The notes beneath the pieces are model-generated. The model worked only from the letters and a program-made list of their open reading frames with translations. It did no database searches and had not been told where the DNA came from. A DNA stretch of 64,000 nucleotides from Adiantum capillus-veneris (Eukaryota > Streptophyta > Polypodiopsida > Polypodiales > Pteridaceae). Numbering within the stretch: the stretch's first letter is position 1; each line of letters begins with the position of its first letter. This document shows positions 49,148 to 61,233 of the stretch, piece after piece. Made by a program: the position numbers and the translations under genes. The DNA lies in contig CM043957.1 in the NCBI GenBank assembly GCA_014529385.2, positions 82,242,881 to 82,306,880 of the forward strand, read 5' to 3'.

Positions 49148-49984
49148 GTCTTAACTATATTTTAATCTTCTATTGCTCTTTTATGCTCCTCCAATTTCAG
49201 CGATCTCGTTCTTGAACACAGATGTTGTTTTCCTGTCATTCTGACACAAGACATGTTGATGAGCATCCTCTAGGCCAAAGAGCTGAGCTTTGAGATCCTG
49301 AGCTGTCGTGGATGACTGCTTGTGACTCCTCAAAGTATCTACAAGCTTTGCCCATATACTATATCAAGTTCTAGATATGAAGGGTATTTTTTAATCTGTG
49401 AGAGAAACAATGAGGCTTCCATATGAAACAATCTAGTTATAGCAGCAGTAGTGCTGAGTATCTCAACATGTGTCACGATTTTGCCTCAAGGCTGATGGTA
49501 TCATGTTGATCGTCTCTCTGATAAATCGATATAAAAGAAAGGAGCCTAATTGAGGGTGTATTCCCTTATAATTGCAGATGTGGAAGGTAGGGGTGAAAAA
49601 AATTCGCCCCCACAGATGAATTTTCAACTTTATGAAAAGGAACATATGAATTGACAAATACAATGCTGTCTAAAAGTTGTGGGTCTAAAGGAGACGTAAA
49701 CTGCACTGAACATACCTGCTGTCATGACCAGTCCAACTAGACAAGCTGCCAACTTGGTAAATCCAAAGGATACTCACAACTCGGTACATAGAAAACATAT
49801 CAATCTTCAACTTAAAATGGTGTCTAAAACCATTGCCTAGGCATTGCTCGAGGTTCTCAAGGAGGCGTAATATGCACTGAGCACACTTGCCATTGCATCC
49901 ACCTAAAAACGTGCTTTCTGTGAGACAATTGACAGTTGGATACTCTCAAGAGAGTAAATAGAGAATCCCGTGTATAACCTAGTA
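49148..49984 (+). other. Start of intron 3, no element recognised
   Basis: AT-rich intronic sequence without coding signals. Intron 3 runs to 61008 and is about 11.9 kb. Confidence 0.6.
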
Positions 49985-50151
49985 TGTCAGGCCAAGGGCA
50001 AACCCAGGGGGGTCACGGACCGAGGCCAAGGGCCAGCTGCCTAACGGTGGATAGGGGAATACCAAATACGGAGGCCAAGGGCCTATTTAAAGGGTGGTTG
50101 GGCAGATGTATTCTCACGGCAGTTGCCTCAGTCTTACACTGGTATCAGAGC
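49985..50151 (+). mobile_element. Short LTR-like leader with initiator-Met primer-binding site
   Basis: 154 bp starting TGTCAGGCC and ending GTCTTACA (50138), one base before TGGTATCAGAGC (50140-50151), an exact match to the usual plant initiator-Met tRNA site. CTATTTAAAGG at about 50084-50094 could be a TATA box, and GGCCAAGGGC occurs three times. Size and layout fit a TRIM-type LTR. No matching 3' LTR was found; LINE sequence follows. Confidence 0.55.
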
Positions 50152-50249
50152 TCAGGGAGAGGGCAGCTATGGAGGAGGGGAAGTACAAGGGCATGGCCTG
50201 TAAAACCTCTTCTTCACTTCTGTACCCCTCTGTGTTGCTGCCTTTCAAC

Positions 50250-51118
50250 TATGAGAAAGCAGAATGGCAAGGATGACCTGGTGGAAGATGCCATCCAAAA
50301 ATGCAAAAAATAATTGAGCAAGTCCATCAGCAAGATCAATCGCCACCTCCTAGGTACTATTAATGTACTCGACGCGCGCGTGGCAGCACAGGAAAGCACG
50401 TTACATACAATCGAGGATCGCGTGAAGGCCCAAGATGAGGAGATCGCACTACTCAAGAAAGAGCTTGCAGAGGTGCAATTGCAAAATTTCCTCGAAGAGG
50501 AGAGCTTCAACCCTCAGTAATTGAAGAGCTTAACACGATTAAGGAACAAGTGCGGGCCATCAAAGAAGGTGGGGAGCAATAGAAAGAAATGACGACCTTG
50601 TGGGTAGATGTCATCACAAAGACACAACAAAAAGCAGAAAAGGCCGAAAAATGGATTGAGATTGTCAAAAAGGGAAAGGCAAGGAGATAACCCCCATTCC
50701 CACACCAACCATCAACTTAACTCTAGAAGAGGAGCAAAGCAGACGTGTGCGGGCTTTACACGTAAGGATATGTGGCCTCAAAGACCAAGATAATGTGGAT
50801 GAAGAGGTGAAAGAACTCATGACTCTGGTGGGGGTCAGCGAGCAGACGCATACGAGGGCTTGGAGAGTGGGCACTAAGAAAAGTGGGAGTAACGGAGAAA
50901 CCTCGAAGGAAAGGGCACTTATTCTCCGCTTCCCCTCCATGGAAGCGAAGGACTTCTTGAAGAAGAGACCGACTCTAAAGTTCTTGGAGATGACCTCATC
51001 CTCTCGCAGATTGCTTATATGCAAGAAGTAATGCCGGAAATTAGAGCAACAAGGGAAAAGGGGAAGATTGCTTTTTACAGGGATGGAAAGGTGGTGTTAT
51101 TGGAGCGACGTCCTGCAT
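50250..51118 (+). pseudogene. LINE ORF1 (coiled coil and RRM-like domain)
   Basis: Three frames make one protein. First comes a coiled coil (LDARVAAQESTLHTIEDRVKA, 50314-50520). Then an RRM-like domain: RVRALHVRICGL, ELMTLVGVSE, RAWRVG, ALILRFPSMEAKDFLKKR (50740-51030). It ends with YMQEVMPEIRATREKGKIAFYRDG (51010-51100). This is the ORF1 layout of L1-like and related LINEs, an RNA-binding chaperone. Stops at 50518 and frame changes at 50700 and 51030 break it. It is directly followed by ORF2. Confidence 0.65.
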
Positions 51119-51279
51119 GACGGTGCGAGACCTATGGGACCACACTAAAGATAGAAACATCGAATTGTAGTGGGTCACTCAATCTTGATGTAGGGGCCTG
51201 CTTCACAGGGAGAGACCATTTTCTACTCTGAGACGTATGAAGCCCCTGGGCAATCCATGCCACAGGTGAGCGGATATAG

Positions 51280-53045
51280 ATGGGAGACAGCTTGCAGATA
51301 GGAGACCAGATCGGAGCATCGAGGAGGGGCTCATGGGGAGTGGCAGTTTTATTCAGGGAGAAGTTGCAGCCATTGATATGCATTGCGCGCAAGGATGAAC
51401 ATGCTAGGTACATGTGGGTGAGGCTTAGGGCAGGGATGGGCAGACACCTCTACATTACTATTTGTTACTTTCCTCCTAGTACGTCAGTATATGCATCACC
51501 TAGAGGACAATCCCCCTTTGCTATTTTAGATAATGACATATGGGAGTTTTCCAAGGATGGTGACATTATCATACTAGGGGATTTCAATGCTAGGACTGCC
51601 CACCACCAAACAATATTTTATGATACTTCCGGGGAGATGCTTAGGGAGCTGGACGTTACAGAGATGGGTCTATCCAGACTATCACAAGATGAGGAATACA
51701 CTGAGTATGGTAGATACTTGATAGATATGGGAACCACACATAGATTGGCCATTTTGAATGGCCTACAAAGATTTTCGACAGCCGGAGGTTTTACTTGCTT
51801 TCCACACCGACATGGTGCCAACATTGTGGATTATGTTATGGCCCAGCCAGGTCTCATTCCATTCTTTCATGATTTCATGGTGGACACTAGGCCAGTTGGA
51901 GTAGCAGTTGATCATGCTATCTTGTCTTTCATCTTGACGTTTCATTTCAGCACAGCTCCATTAGAAGAGGTCCCCACACACACTTGGTATACCTTCATGA
52001 GGGAGACGGATTCGGTGTATATGGATGAGATATATAGGCAGCTATGCACCAGGAGCCGGGACGGCAACTGGATGAACTCACTCAGATACTAATAGAGATG
52101 GAGCATCAGAGGCATACCCCCACAACCAGCCTACACGGAGACGATCTAGGAGCAGCTGGTATGATGAGGAGTGTAGAGAGACGAGGATCAAATCATAGAG
52201 GAAAGTGCTCATGGGTATTACCACACATAGACAGTCACGGATTATCTTTTGCCGCCTAGTGCGACGAAAGAAAAAGGCTTATCTATCTCAGCTAGAGCGG
52301 GATTTGTGTCAGTTATTTATAAGTCAGGACTTAGGCGAAGCATGGAGGCTATTCCATGAGTATTCACCACCACCAACAGTCACCTCTATTGAGACATGGG
52401 GGGAATATGCCACATCTTTCTACACAGCACCTGGGCAACCACCTCTGTCGGACCCACTAGAGACATGCCTGGAGACATGTTCTTTCTTTATGCCGAGAGG
52501 GTAAGGAAAGCCATTGACAGGATGAAGACAAGGAGAGCACATGATCATGATGGTCTTGTAGCAGAGCACTTCATTCATGCTAGAGATATGCTTGCAGAGC
52601 TCCTGGCTATGATGTTTAATCGAGCCATGTATGAAGGCTTCCTTGAGACTTGGAGTATGTCTACGATTGTGCCTATTTTCAAGTCAAGAGATCCCATGAT
52701 TCCCGGGAATTATCGCACCATCATGGTTGGTCACACATTAGCTAGGCTGTATGCATCCGTTCTTGAGTAGGAGCTGAGTAGATGGGCAGAGCGAGAGGGC
52801 ATACGAGCACCAGGGCAAGCAGGTTTCAGGAGAGGTTTCTCTACTCTTGACCAGATCCTGACACTCAGAGCTATTATTGGTCAGGCAGACACCATGGCAA
52901 GAGGATCTCTTGTAGCTTTGTGGATTTTCGCAAAGCTTTTGACACAATGCCGAGAGTCGGACTTATACGCAGACTACAGGACATGGGTGTGCCTACAGGG
53001 CTGATATCGGGTATTCTGGCTCTTTACAGGACAGTGATGGGCCGG
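51280..53045 (+). pseudogene. LINE ORF2: endonuclease and 5' part of reverse transcriptase
   Basis: The first frame (51280-52092) is an AP-type endonuclease: GSWGVAVLFRE, DIIILGDFNART, NIVDYVMAQPG and VDHAILSF. Then, over several frames, the RT starts: RAHDHDGLVAEHFIHA, PIFKSRDPMIPGNYRTIM, QAGFRRGFSTLDQILTLRA, VDFRKAFDTMPR-like sequence near 52925, and ALYRTVMGRVRTP at 53010-53055. It stops before the catalytic YADD box because the LTR of element B2 begins. It nicks target DNA and primes cDNA synthesis in intact relatives. The minus-strand LINE at 62.0-63.7 kb is the same family. Confidence 0.8.
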
Positions 53046-53617
53046 GTACGCACCACACCCCCTCCTCGGAAAAGCTAGCCGAAATGGTGACGTGGCAGAT
53101 TTCAAATTGCAAGCTGACGTGGCACTACCGTGCGGACCCCCGTAAATCACGCCGCAAAAAGCGTTGGAAGGTAGTACGGAAATTCCACCTTTTTTGCAAC
53201 GAGAAACAACAGGGAAATTTCTACGCAAAGCTTGATGGGAAAAATTCTATGCAAGTTACTTTATTTTACAAAGCTTGTGAGATAAAATTGCTTTATTTTA
53301 GGCTTTTGATTTTGAAGCTTTTGGGGCTCTGCTTTTAGCATCCCTTGTAACCTTTATAATGAACCCAAGGGAGCTCCCTCTGCAGAGCATCTGGACGCAG
53401 AGTCTAAGAGCGAGCAATGGCGAGAGTTGTACTTAGCTCGGTGATTAATAGAAAAAGAAATACCGAAAGGGGCGCTAGTCTTTGGGGCCAATACCTCTTG
53501 GCACGGAACTCCGCCGGGCCGTGTCGAATCAATTGTGAATTGTTTTGAAGTGAATTTGTGCTGTGTCGCGGTAGAATCTTGGAGTGTCCAAGTCTGTTAC
53601 AGTGGTAGCAGAGCGCA
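53046..53617 (+). mobile_element. Left LTR and primer-binding site of Ty3 element B2
   Basis: 53046-53601 matches the right LTR (58766-59377) but lacks its first 53 bases; similarity starts at GTACGCACC. It ends GTCTGTTACA, followed by GTGGTAGCAGAGC (53602-53614), a close match to the initiator-Met primer site. AGAAATACCGAAAGGGGCGC and GGCACGGAACTCCGCCGGGC are shared with element B1. Confidence 0.85.
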
Positions 53618-53789
53618 GAAAGATTCTTCTTCTACGGAGGATCCGATCCTTTTTACAACGCACATAGCTTTTGGGAAAAAAATTTCCTGCCCCGACATTG
53701 GGCTTATTAGCCACCCCCACCCTTCATACATCGCGCATCAGGTGCGCTCCCGTCTTCATCACTCTGTCTTACCTGGCATAAAGCCATTA

Positions 53790-54840
53790 AGAATCCCAGA
53801 TTACACATGGGTTCTCGTGAAGAATTCGATAGAGATGACACCTCTCAGTGGGAAGGCAAAGAAAAGTTGAAGATCCGGAGAAAAGAATGAAGATTTGGGC
53901 AATTTTTTTCGGACAAGTTTGCCAGAAAAGGAGTACAAACGTCAACTGCAGATTGGCATATGTGTGAACAGATTGATTAAGTACTCCAAGGACCCGAGAT
54001 TGGTAATACACCTGAAGAATTACCGGATTAATAAGATTTACTGGAGATGGCGTGTGGCCATTGCTTCTCCTCTCAGGTAGGGAGTAAAGTCGAAAAGACA
54101 GATGAGTGCAGAAACTGTACTCGCAGAAAGACATGGACAAGCGCAGCAAAAAGCAAGGCTTCCGAAAGGGCAAGAAAAAGTCAAAGAAGCCTAAGTTTTG
54201 TCCAGTTTTTGACAATTCTACAGAGGCGTCATCTTCGGATAGTTTGGACTCCGACGATCATAGATTTTATGCAAAGAAGAAGAATTTCTGTAAAGCCAAC
54301 CAATATGACTTCCTCGAAGATAAAAGCAAGAAAAAGAATTTAAAGAAGGTGGACTCTCGATTTGAATCCTTTTCTGGGTTCCGTGATGCTCGAACTTGGT
54401 GGTTCACTCTTCTACTAAGAAAGGAAGCTCCGGTTAAATGGTTGAAAGGCTTTTTTATTTCTTCTTGGCTGACTCGGGAGTACAAACGAGATATACGAAC
54501 TGCTTGGAATCATCTTCGGATGACCAAGGGAGATTCTTTGGATGCTTATTGCGAGCGATTTTGGAACTCTTTTCTACCAGCCTCTTCATTTACGAAGGTC
54601 TTCTTTAAGGAACAGATTGAGCGGTTTTGCTACGGACTTCCTAGAGAGATCCAAGACTACCGCTTGGAACATAAGTTAAATTTTTTTGAAGAATTGATGG
54701 GTCATGTGAAACGGGGTTTTGCGATACATTCGGGAAATTTGACTTACCCCACTGATGAGATCTTGACTCAGAGAACCCAACAAACCTCTCCCAATGAAAG
54801 TAGAAAGACAAAGAGTTCCCATAACAAATAAAAGAAAGAT
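53790..54840 (+). pseudogene. Ty3 element B2: gag
   Basis: The N-terminal part (53810-54080, frame-shifted) matches B1. The main frame 54106-54831 (241 codons) has a basic KKSKKPKFCPVFD stretch and the capsid domain: ARTWWFTLLLRKEAPVKWL, WNHLRMTKGDSLDAYCERFW, ERFCYGLPREIQDY. This is the Retrotrans_gag pattern. The frame ends with a TAA at 54829-54831 just ahead of the zinc knuckle. Confidence 0.8.
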
Positions 54841-55476
54841 ACAAGTCCCCTACAGACTCTTAGAGAAAGGGTTATCTATCTCAAAGAGGAGAAGTGTTTT
54901 GGATGCGGGGAACATGGGCACATCTCTGCAAAGTGCCCCAAAAGGGCACATCAAGAACAGACTGCAAACAGGCCAAAGAGTTCTACAGCAGTAGAGGAAT
55001 GTGGTAGAAAAGGCAGATGAAAACAGAACTGGTACCACATTGCGTGGGGCCCGAACTGCATCAGATAAACAAAAGTACAAACTTTGTGGCACCTAGGGCA
55101 AAGTGAAAGAACAGGAAGCCCTCATTTTCGTTGATGGAGGAGCCAAGGCCAATTTCTTTTCACTTGAATTGGCGGCTTGATTTGGGATTACTCTCGACAG
55201 GCTGAGGCCACAGTCGGAGGAAGTTCTAGCGGCACTTGGATGGGATGATGCCATTACACTGATCATTGGCATACTTCGTTTGCAATGTCAGGGATGTTTA
55301 GGCACGAGGACTTCTACGTAACGCCTTTGGGAGGTTCTGACGTCCTCAAAATCGCTTGGTACCATAAGAACAATACCATGGTTGACTATCGGGCTGAGAA
55401 AGCTACTTTGACAAATGAAGGGCACAGAGATTGTACTTGATGAAATTCAGCTTCTCGATTTTCTGGAGACAACTGA
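54841..55476 (+). pseudogene. Ty3 element B2: zinc knuckle and protease
   Basis: A complete knuckle, CFGCGEHGHISAKC (54894-54935), has C-X2-C-X4-H-X4-C spacing. The protease motif reads LIFVDGGAKANFFS (about 55117-55158), DGG in place of DSG/DTG, then HIGIFVCNVRDV-like and VLKIAWYHK-like sequence around 55260-55370. Stops after GRK (55018) and near 55180 and 55330 break the frame. Confidence 0.7.
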
Positions 55477-56447
55477 ATGATGATTGAAGGTCGAATATGT
55501 TTTGACCTTGATAAAGAACGCCAAGATTTTCTCCACACTCATGCCGATTGCTTTTCAGAGGGTCTCCCAAGCGAGTTGCCACCAGCTCGTCCTGAGGATC
55601 ATACCATTGATCTGATACCTGGAAGTACACCACCGAACCGGCCACCTTATCGTGTGAGCCGAGCCCAGAATGAAGAAATTATGAACGAAGTGAAAGACCT
55701 CTTGGAAGTCTTATCCAACTGAGTACTTCATCTTACTGCTCTTTGGTGTTGTTGGTTTTGAAGAAAGACGGATCTTGGAGAATGTGCATCAATTATAGAG
55801 CTCTCAATAAAATCACCGTCAAGAATAGATTCCTAATTCCTAGGATCGATTGTATTCTTGACCGACTACAGGGATCCTCGTGTTTTAGCAGGATCGATTT
55901 GAAGAGCGGATATCATTAGATCCGAATCACGTCGGGAGATGTCTACAAGATAGTTTTTCGGACGACTTTTGGGTTATTTGAGTTTTTGGTGATGCCTTGT
56001 GGCCTAACCAATGCTCCTGCGACATTTAACCGGATGATGGACAAAATTTTTCGAGAGTATAGACTATTTTTTGGCACTTCCTTTGACGACATCATTGTTT
56101 TCCCCAAGGATGAGGCAGAACATAGAAAACATCTGCAACAGGTCTTTCAGGTATTACGAGATCACAAGTTGGTGATTAATGCGAAGAAAAGTGAATTTTT
56201 TCCTACCTGAGATACACTTTTTGGGACACATTGTCTCAACAGCAGGAGTGTAGATGGACCCGGCCAAGATAGAGACTATCCGTGATTGGCCCGATTTGAA
56301 GAATGCCCATGAAGCTTCTTGGGCTTGTGTTCGTACTATAGGCAGTACATTAGGAAGTTTGCAGAGGTCGCTTCCCCTCTGCATATGTTGTCACAAAAAG
56401 AAGTCCTTTTCTCGTGGGGATCCATAGAGGTGACTGCCTTTTAGACA
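55477..56447 (+). pseudogene. Ty3 element B2: reverse transcriptase
   Basis: It starts with HTIDLIPGSTPPNRPPYRVS, continues MCINYRALNKITVKN, then FRTTFGLFEFLVMPCGLTNA and PATFNRMMDKIFR, the catalytic SFDDIIVF at about 56073-56100 (YxDD changed to SFDD), and LGHIVSTAGV with MDPAKIETIRDWP. The box FDDI retains both aspartates. Frame changes near 55715, 55965 and 56210. Confidence 0.85.
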
Positions 56448-56900
56448 TTGAAAGAGAAATTGACTACAGGACCAGTTTTGACTTTGCCGGACTTGCAGAA
56501 GTCATTTGAAGTATATTGTGATGCCTGTGGTCGTAGTTTGGGTGCGGTCTTAATGCAAGAAGGCCATGTCATTGTCTATGAAAGCCGATTGTTTTCAAGG
56601 TCGGAATTAACAACACAGATTTATGACAGAGCTTTTGGCGGTTATCCATGCTCTTCGGTGGCGACATTACCTACTCGAAACAGATTTTATTGTCTTTACA
56701 GACGATCAGAGTTTACGCTACTTCTTGTCACTGAAGCTGCCTATCGGAAAAGCAGATGCGGTGGGCGAACATCTTGTCACAATTTCACTTCCAGATTGTC
56801 CATGTGGAGGGACAGAAGAATTTGGTGGCAGATGCTTTGTCCCGGAAGCCGTTGGTTCTGGCTATTTGAGCGATGTATCATAGGAGCTTCGAGGATATGG
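56448..56900 (+). pseudogene. Ty3 element B2: RNase H
   Basis: LTLPDLQKSFEVYCDACGRSLG and VLMQEGHVIVYESR start the domain. After a frameshift near 56620 it continues MTELLAVIHALRWRHYLLE, FTDDQSLRYF and VGEHLVTIS, and, in the first frame again, ends in NLVADALSRKP at about 56815-56850. Catalytic acidic positions are present. Confidence 0.8.
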
Positions 56901-57700
56901 TTAATTAGTATGCCACAGATATAGATTTTGAAGATATTTTCATTCGGGATGGCTACTTGATGAAGAAAACCATGTTGTGCGTTACACAGCCGTTGAGGGA
57001 AAAGGTTATGACCGAATGCCACTATCCACCTTTTACGGGTCACCGCGGCATTGCTACCACCTTGAAAGGCGTAGAGAGATACTTCTTTTGGTCGAGACTC
57101 AAGAAGGACGTGGACGATTTTGTACGCGTTGCTTGGTATGCCACAGGCATAAAGCACAGGGATTGTTACAGCCTTTGCCCATACCCACCCATCCTTGAGA
57201 AAGTATTGCAATGGATTTTATTTTTGATCTCCCAAGAACACAGAGTGGTCATGATGGTATCTGGACTGTTATTGACAGATTTAGCAAGCAAGCTCATTTC
57301 ATTCCGGCGAAGAAAACAGTCAAGCCGGATCAGTTAGCGAGACTGTTTGTGGCCCAGATCTTCAGATTACATGGCATGCGTGAGACGATTGTCTCTTACA
57401 AGGAACCCAGATTCACGAGTTTGGTTTGGAAGGCTATTTGGGAGATCTTGGCACGCAGTTGCAGTTCTCGTCATCTTTCCACCCGCAGACAGATGAGCAA
57501 TCTGAGATTAGAATTCAGTTGTAGTGGATTTGTTGAAGTCTTTTTCGTTAGATTTGAAGACTACATGGGAAAGGTTTTTACCTTTGGTTGAATATGCCTA
57601 CAGAAACACGATCAACTCTTTGATGGGGAAGGTGCCATTTGAGATTATTGAATTTGCTACGAAGGTTCCACCCTTTCTTAGCACGAAAGATAAGATTTTT
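56901..57700 (+). pseudogene. Ty3 element B2: integrase
   Basis: The zinc finger reads CHYPPFTGHRGIATTLKGVERYFFW then CLVCHRHKA (57015-57150). The core has AMDFIFDLPRTQSGHDGIW (about 57205-57260), HFIPAKKT, FRLHGMRETIVS (where SDRDP is usual it reads SYKEP, so the second Asp is lost) and EYAYRNTINSLMGKVPFE near 57590-57650. Frameshifts near 57140 and 57440. Loss of the catalytic Asp shows it is inactive. Confidence 0.8.
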
Positions 57701-58230
57701 CTTTGAAGCCGACTAATTCACGAGGGACTTGGACTTGGTCCAGAAGGCTTTGGAGAAATCTCAGAAAAAGGCAGCAGATCGACATCGTCGCGATTTGAAA
57801 TTGAAGGAGAACGATTGGGTGCTCTTACGTTCTGAGAAGGCACGCCTGAAAAAGAAAAAGTGAAAGGAGCGGCTTTTTCGAAAGCTTAGCATAAGATACT
57901 ATGGACCTTTCCAGATTTTTCGGCAAGATAAATGATGTCTCCTTTGGACTGAAGCTACCCGATACTTGGAGAATTCACAATGTTTTGAAGCCTTTTGAAG
58001 GTGATGTGCCCGATGATGGGGAGCGAGGTGAGCAACCCAAAGTGGAGGAAAACGAGCAGATACTCGTTCTAAAACAGATATTAGCTTAGAAAGATAGAAG
58101 GTAAAGCGATAAGACGGTTCTTGGTTAAATTCAAGACCTACTCCGCATTGGATGCGAAGTGAATGGAGGAGGAGGACCTAGTAGATACTCTTGAGATTGT
58201 GACCTTGAAGCATTTGGTTTAGCATAGTCT
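57701..58230 (+). pseudogene. Ty3 element B2: integrase tail and chromodomain-like end
   Basis: It includes KAADRHRRDLKLKENDWVLLR, RYYGPFQIF, FGLKLPDTWRIHNVLKPFEGD, and finally RRFLVKFKTYSALDAK with EEEDLVDTLEIV, which has the spacing of a chromodomain core. The equivalent region in element A is better preserved. Several stops are present. 58231-58765 is untranslated sequence ending with the polypurine tract CAAGAGGGGGG. Confidence 0.65.
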
Positions 58231-58765
58231 ATTCTAAATGGAACCCCGAACTCAGCTTGGGCGGAATCTGGTGCAGCGGGTATGCACAAGAGGGGAGTCG
58301 CTCCGCTCCTTTGTCAGCAAATTGCCTCGATTTTTGATACTAAAGTCACGGATGTTTTTTTGAGTTTCAGGGATACTGTGAGCCGACAGTATTCTACTGT
58401 AAGGACTTTATGAACTGGAACTCTCGATAATATAATACTGACTTGTTCTTGACTTATTTAAGTGTAAGAACTGATAGACAAAATGACTGCAACATTTCGG
58501 TCTGAAAGATCTCGATAGGACCTAGATGCGATTGCTAAATACATTGCCGATTAATCATGGTCTAAGATCGAAATGAATTTTGAATGTGATTTGTCATGTG
58601 ATGTCCTGTGATGTCTTGTGATGTGATTGTCGATTGGTACATGTGCTAGATGTGTGTTCCTAGTGCGTCGGTACTAACAGTTGATGTCTGCTAAGACAGT
58701 TTATGGCCTCTGTCTATTTTGCAGGCGTAATCGAGGGCGATTACAATACTTTCAAGAGGGGGGTA

Positions 58766-59377
58766 TGTCACAAACTCGTGATGTGGTTGCCCTGTACAGT
58801 TGGTGACGTGGCTGTCCCGTACACACACACACCCCCGCCTCGGGAAAGCTGGCCGAATTGTTGACGTGGCAGATTTCGCGCTGCAGGTTGACGTGGCATT
58901 GCCATATGGACCCCCGTAAATCACGCCGCAAAAAGCGCTTGCAGGCAGTACGGAAATTCCAGCTTTTTGCGATGAGAAAAAGCAGGGAAATTTCTACGCA
59001 AAGCTTGATGGGAAAAATTCTATGCAAGTTGCTTTATTTTGCAAAGCTTGTGAGATAAAATTGCTTTATTTTAGGCTTTTGATTTTGAAGCTTTTGGGGT
59101 TCTGCTTTTAGCATCCCTTGTAACCTTTATAATGATCCCAAAGGAGCTCCCTCTGCAGAGCATCTGGATGCAGAGTCTCAGAGCGAGCACCCGCGGGAGT
59201 TGTCCTTTTCTCGAAGATTAATCTAAAAAGAAATACCGAAAGGGGCGCCAGTCTTTGGGGCCAATACCTCTTGGCACGGAACTCCACCGGGCCGTGTCGA
59301 ATCAATTGTGAATTGTTTTTGAGAATTTGTGCTGGGTCGCGGTAGGATCTTGATTTGGAGTGTCCAAGTCTGTTACA
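58766..59377 (+). mobile_element. Right LTR of Ty3 element B2 (612 bp)
   Basis: TGTCACAAACTC to GTCTGTTACA. It holds repeated TGACGTGGC words near its start and a short (CA)n at 58819-58831. It is similar to the left copy over their shared length with scattered substitutions. No target duplication can be tested because the left copy is truncated. Confidence 0.85.
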
Positions 59378-61008
59378 ATAACCTCACCGTACAGGTGCAA
59401 TTTCAGCGCTGGTTATGCGCTGTATTTTGACTTTTTTTCAGCCATACGGACGCCAGAACCATTGGGAACAGGTCCCTCTGACAAAGGACAGTTCGGAAAT
59501 TGTTTAGGGCTGAAAACAGGGCAAAAACCAGTAAATACAGCGAGCTGAATTTACTGTGTTTGGGCAGAAATCAGATGGTTTATGCCAATGGAAGTGAGTT
59601 CTAGCAGGGGAATAGGTTTCGCACAAGTTTTTGGGGCTGTTATGTTGCCGAAATTTGGCCAACATGGGTGGTATCTAGCTGGATACAGGTAAAGAATTTC
59701 GGGTGAAAGCGAAAGCCTACCGCCCCACTAGCAAGTCATTCTGGATAAAACTAGCGAAAGGGAGGATTAATACCGTCTTGCAAGGGTAGTTAGTCACTTT
59801 TTATAAGTAGAGACATTATTTTCTCTGGGCAGGGACATTGTTACTGACACAGACAAATCAAGGAGATTCTGGCTTAGTGCGACAAGAGGTTTGGCGTGGG
59901 TATCTCTCTGGCACTAGCTTTGAGGGAGGCTATCTCCTTACCACCTATGTAATTGATTCCAGAGCCTTCAATATATTTAGGTTGGGTATAGACATCAACA
60001 CAGTATGCTGGCCATATACCTATAGCATTCAGAGATAGGATTCACCAGTATGGCCTTAAGACAATGATGAGAATACTAGCTATAGCTTTTGCCACCATAT
60101 ACACAACAAAATACTAGCTACTCTTTCCATGATAGAGAGATACAAAGAATTGTATATATTTCGATTTGTCTCATTGGCCAACTTGGCCTTTAGTAGACGT
60201 TCAATTTTGAGTTTTATTTCTTTCTTTCTTCGAGGTCACAGAATAGAAGAGAGCACTTGGTTCACACATCTGACCTTCCATGGGATGAGAACTGGGTAAG
60301 TATGTACTGCCTTCATGGCTCCTTTTCCCCATTTGATGATTTGGACTTTCTCTTTTCTTTGTGTTGGCGTGCTTTTGCATGTATGTTTGAAAAGAATGAG
60401 CTATGTATCTTGGCAACAGAAAAAATAAAGCTTCCCTTTTTATCTCAAAACAAAATGCCTAGACCTGTCCTTCAACTGCAGGGGTTATCATCACCATTTG
60501 GCTTATTGTAATCATATAACCATGCTAAACTTCTTCTTGAATAGACGAATACTTGCCAGTTGATAAATAAATAGGACTAAACTGCAATTGCGTTTGTTTA
60601 CTCACTAAAATTGAAAACAATTGAATGCTAGTGCTTTCTTGTTTCCCTACCATTGTTGGAGCTCAAACATAACGGGACATTAGTTAAGTGTTAAAAGATT
60701 CGTTTGATAATTTGCATCTTATATAATCAATTTTAACAGCGTGTCACTTATAGAAATACTTAACTTGGAGCGAAACTGATTTTTGTTAAACTGCACAGCT
60801 GAGGTTCTTTATAGGTTACTCATTTAAGCTGCCGTGGTAAATGAATGCATATAGAGCACTTTCTTCTGTATCTCAAGAAATTATCTTCAGACTTTTGCTT
60901 AAAATGCAGCAGTTATAGAATATACAGCTGCAATAGTGATTCGGAGCATGCACATCCTAGAGCATATGCTTTTTCTCATTGCTATAGGTTTGTTCTGTTT
61001 CTTCCCAG
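59378..61008 (+). other. End of intron 3, with a LINE 3' tail near 60180
   Basis: No gene. The piece up to about 60210 ends with TTGGCCAACTTGGCC...AGACGTTCAATTTTG, the third copy of the LINE tail seen at 37975 and 48410. The remainder is plain AT-rich intron with a T-rich stretch ending in CTTCCCAG. Confidence 0.5.
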
Positions 61009-61112
61009 GCCTTGGTTGATTGTGTTGATCTTCCATGTCGCATAATAAGTGGTTGCAAGTACTGTGGCCTGGCTGATGGCGCATCATGCCTGGTTTTATG
61101 CGGAAGCGACAG
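61009..61112 (+). CDS. CTR1-like: CTR1-like MAPKKK, exon 4
   Basis: The exon follows TGTTTCTTCCCAG and precedes GTATCT. It encodes ALVDCVDLPCRIISGCKYC and ADGASCLVLCGSDR. Joined to exon 3 it gives LLFK-ALVDCVDLPCR, the same length as the CTR1 segment. It begins in phase 0 and ends with two bases of an Arg codon. Confidence 0.9.
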
Positions 61113-61233
61113 GTATCTTTTCTGACAAGTAAGTGTGCATGTGTGCATGGTCATGCATGTATGTGCTTGTAGTAAGTGATGTGGATGCTTTAATATGTAG
61201 TGACTCTTTTGGAATATTTGTTACTGTAAGCAG

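Noticed and set aside
60241-60300. Possible extra CTR1 exon (SDLPWDENW)
   Set aside because: Exons 3 and 4 already join with the family length; no residues are missing there.
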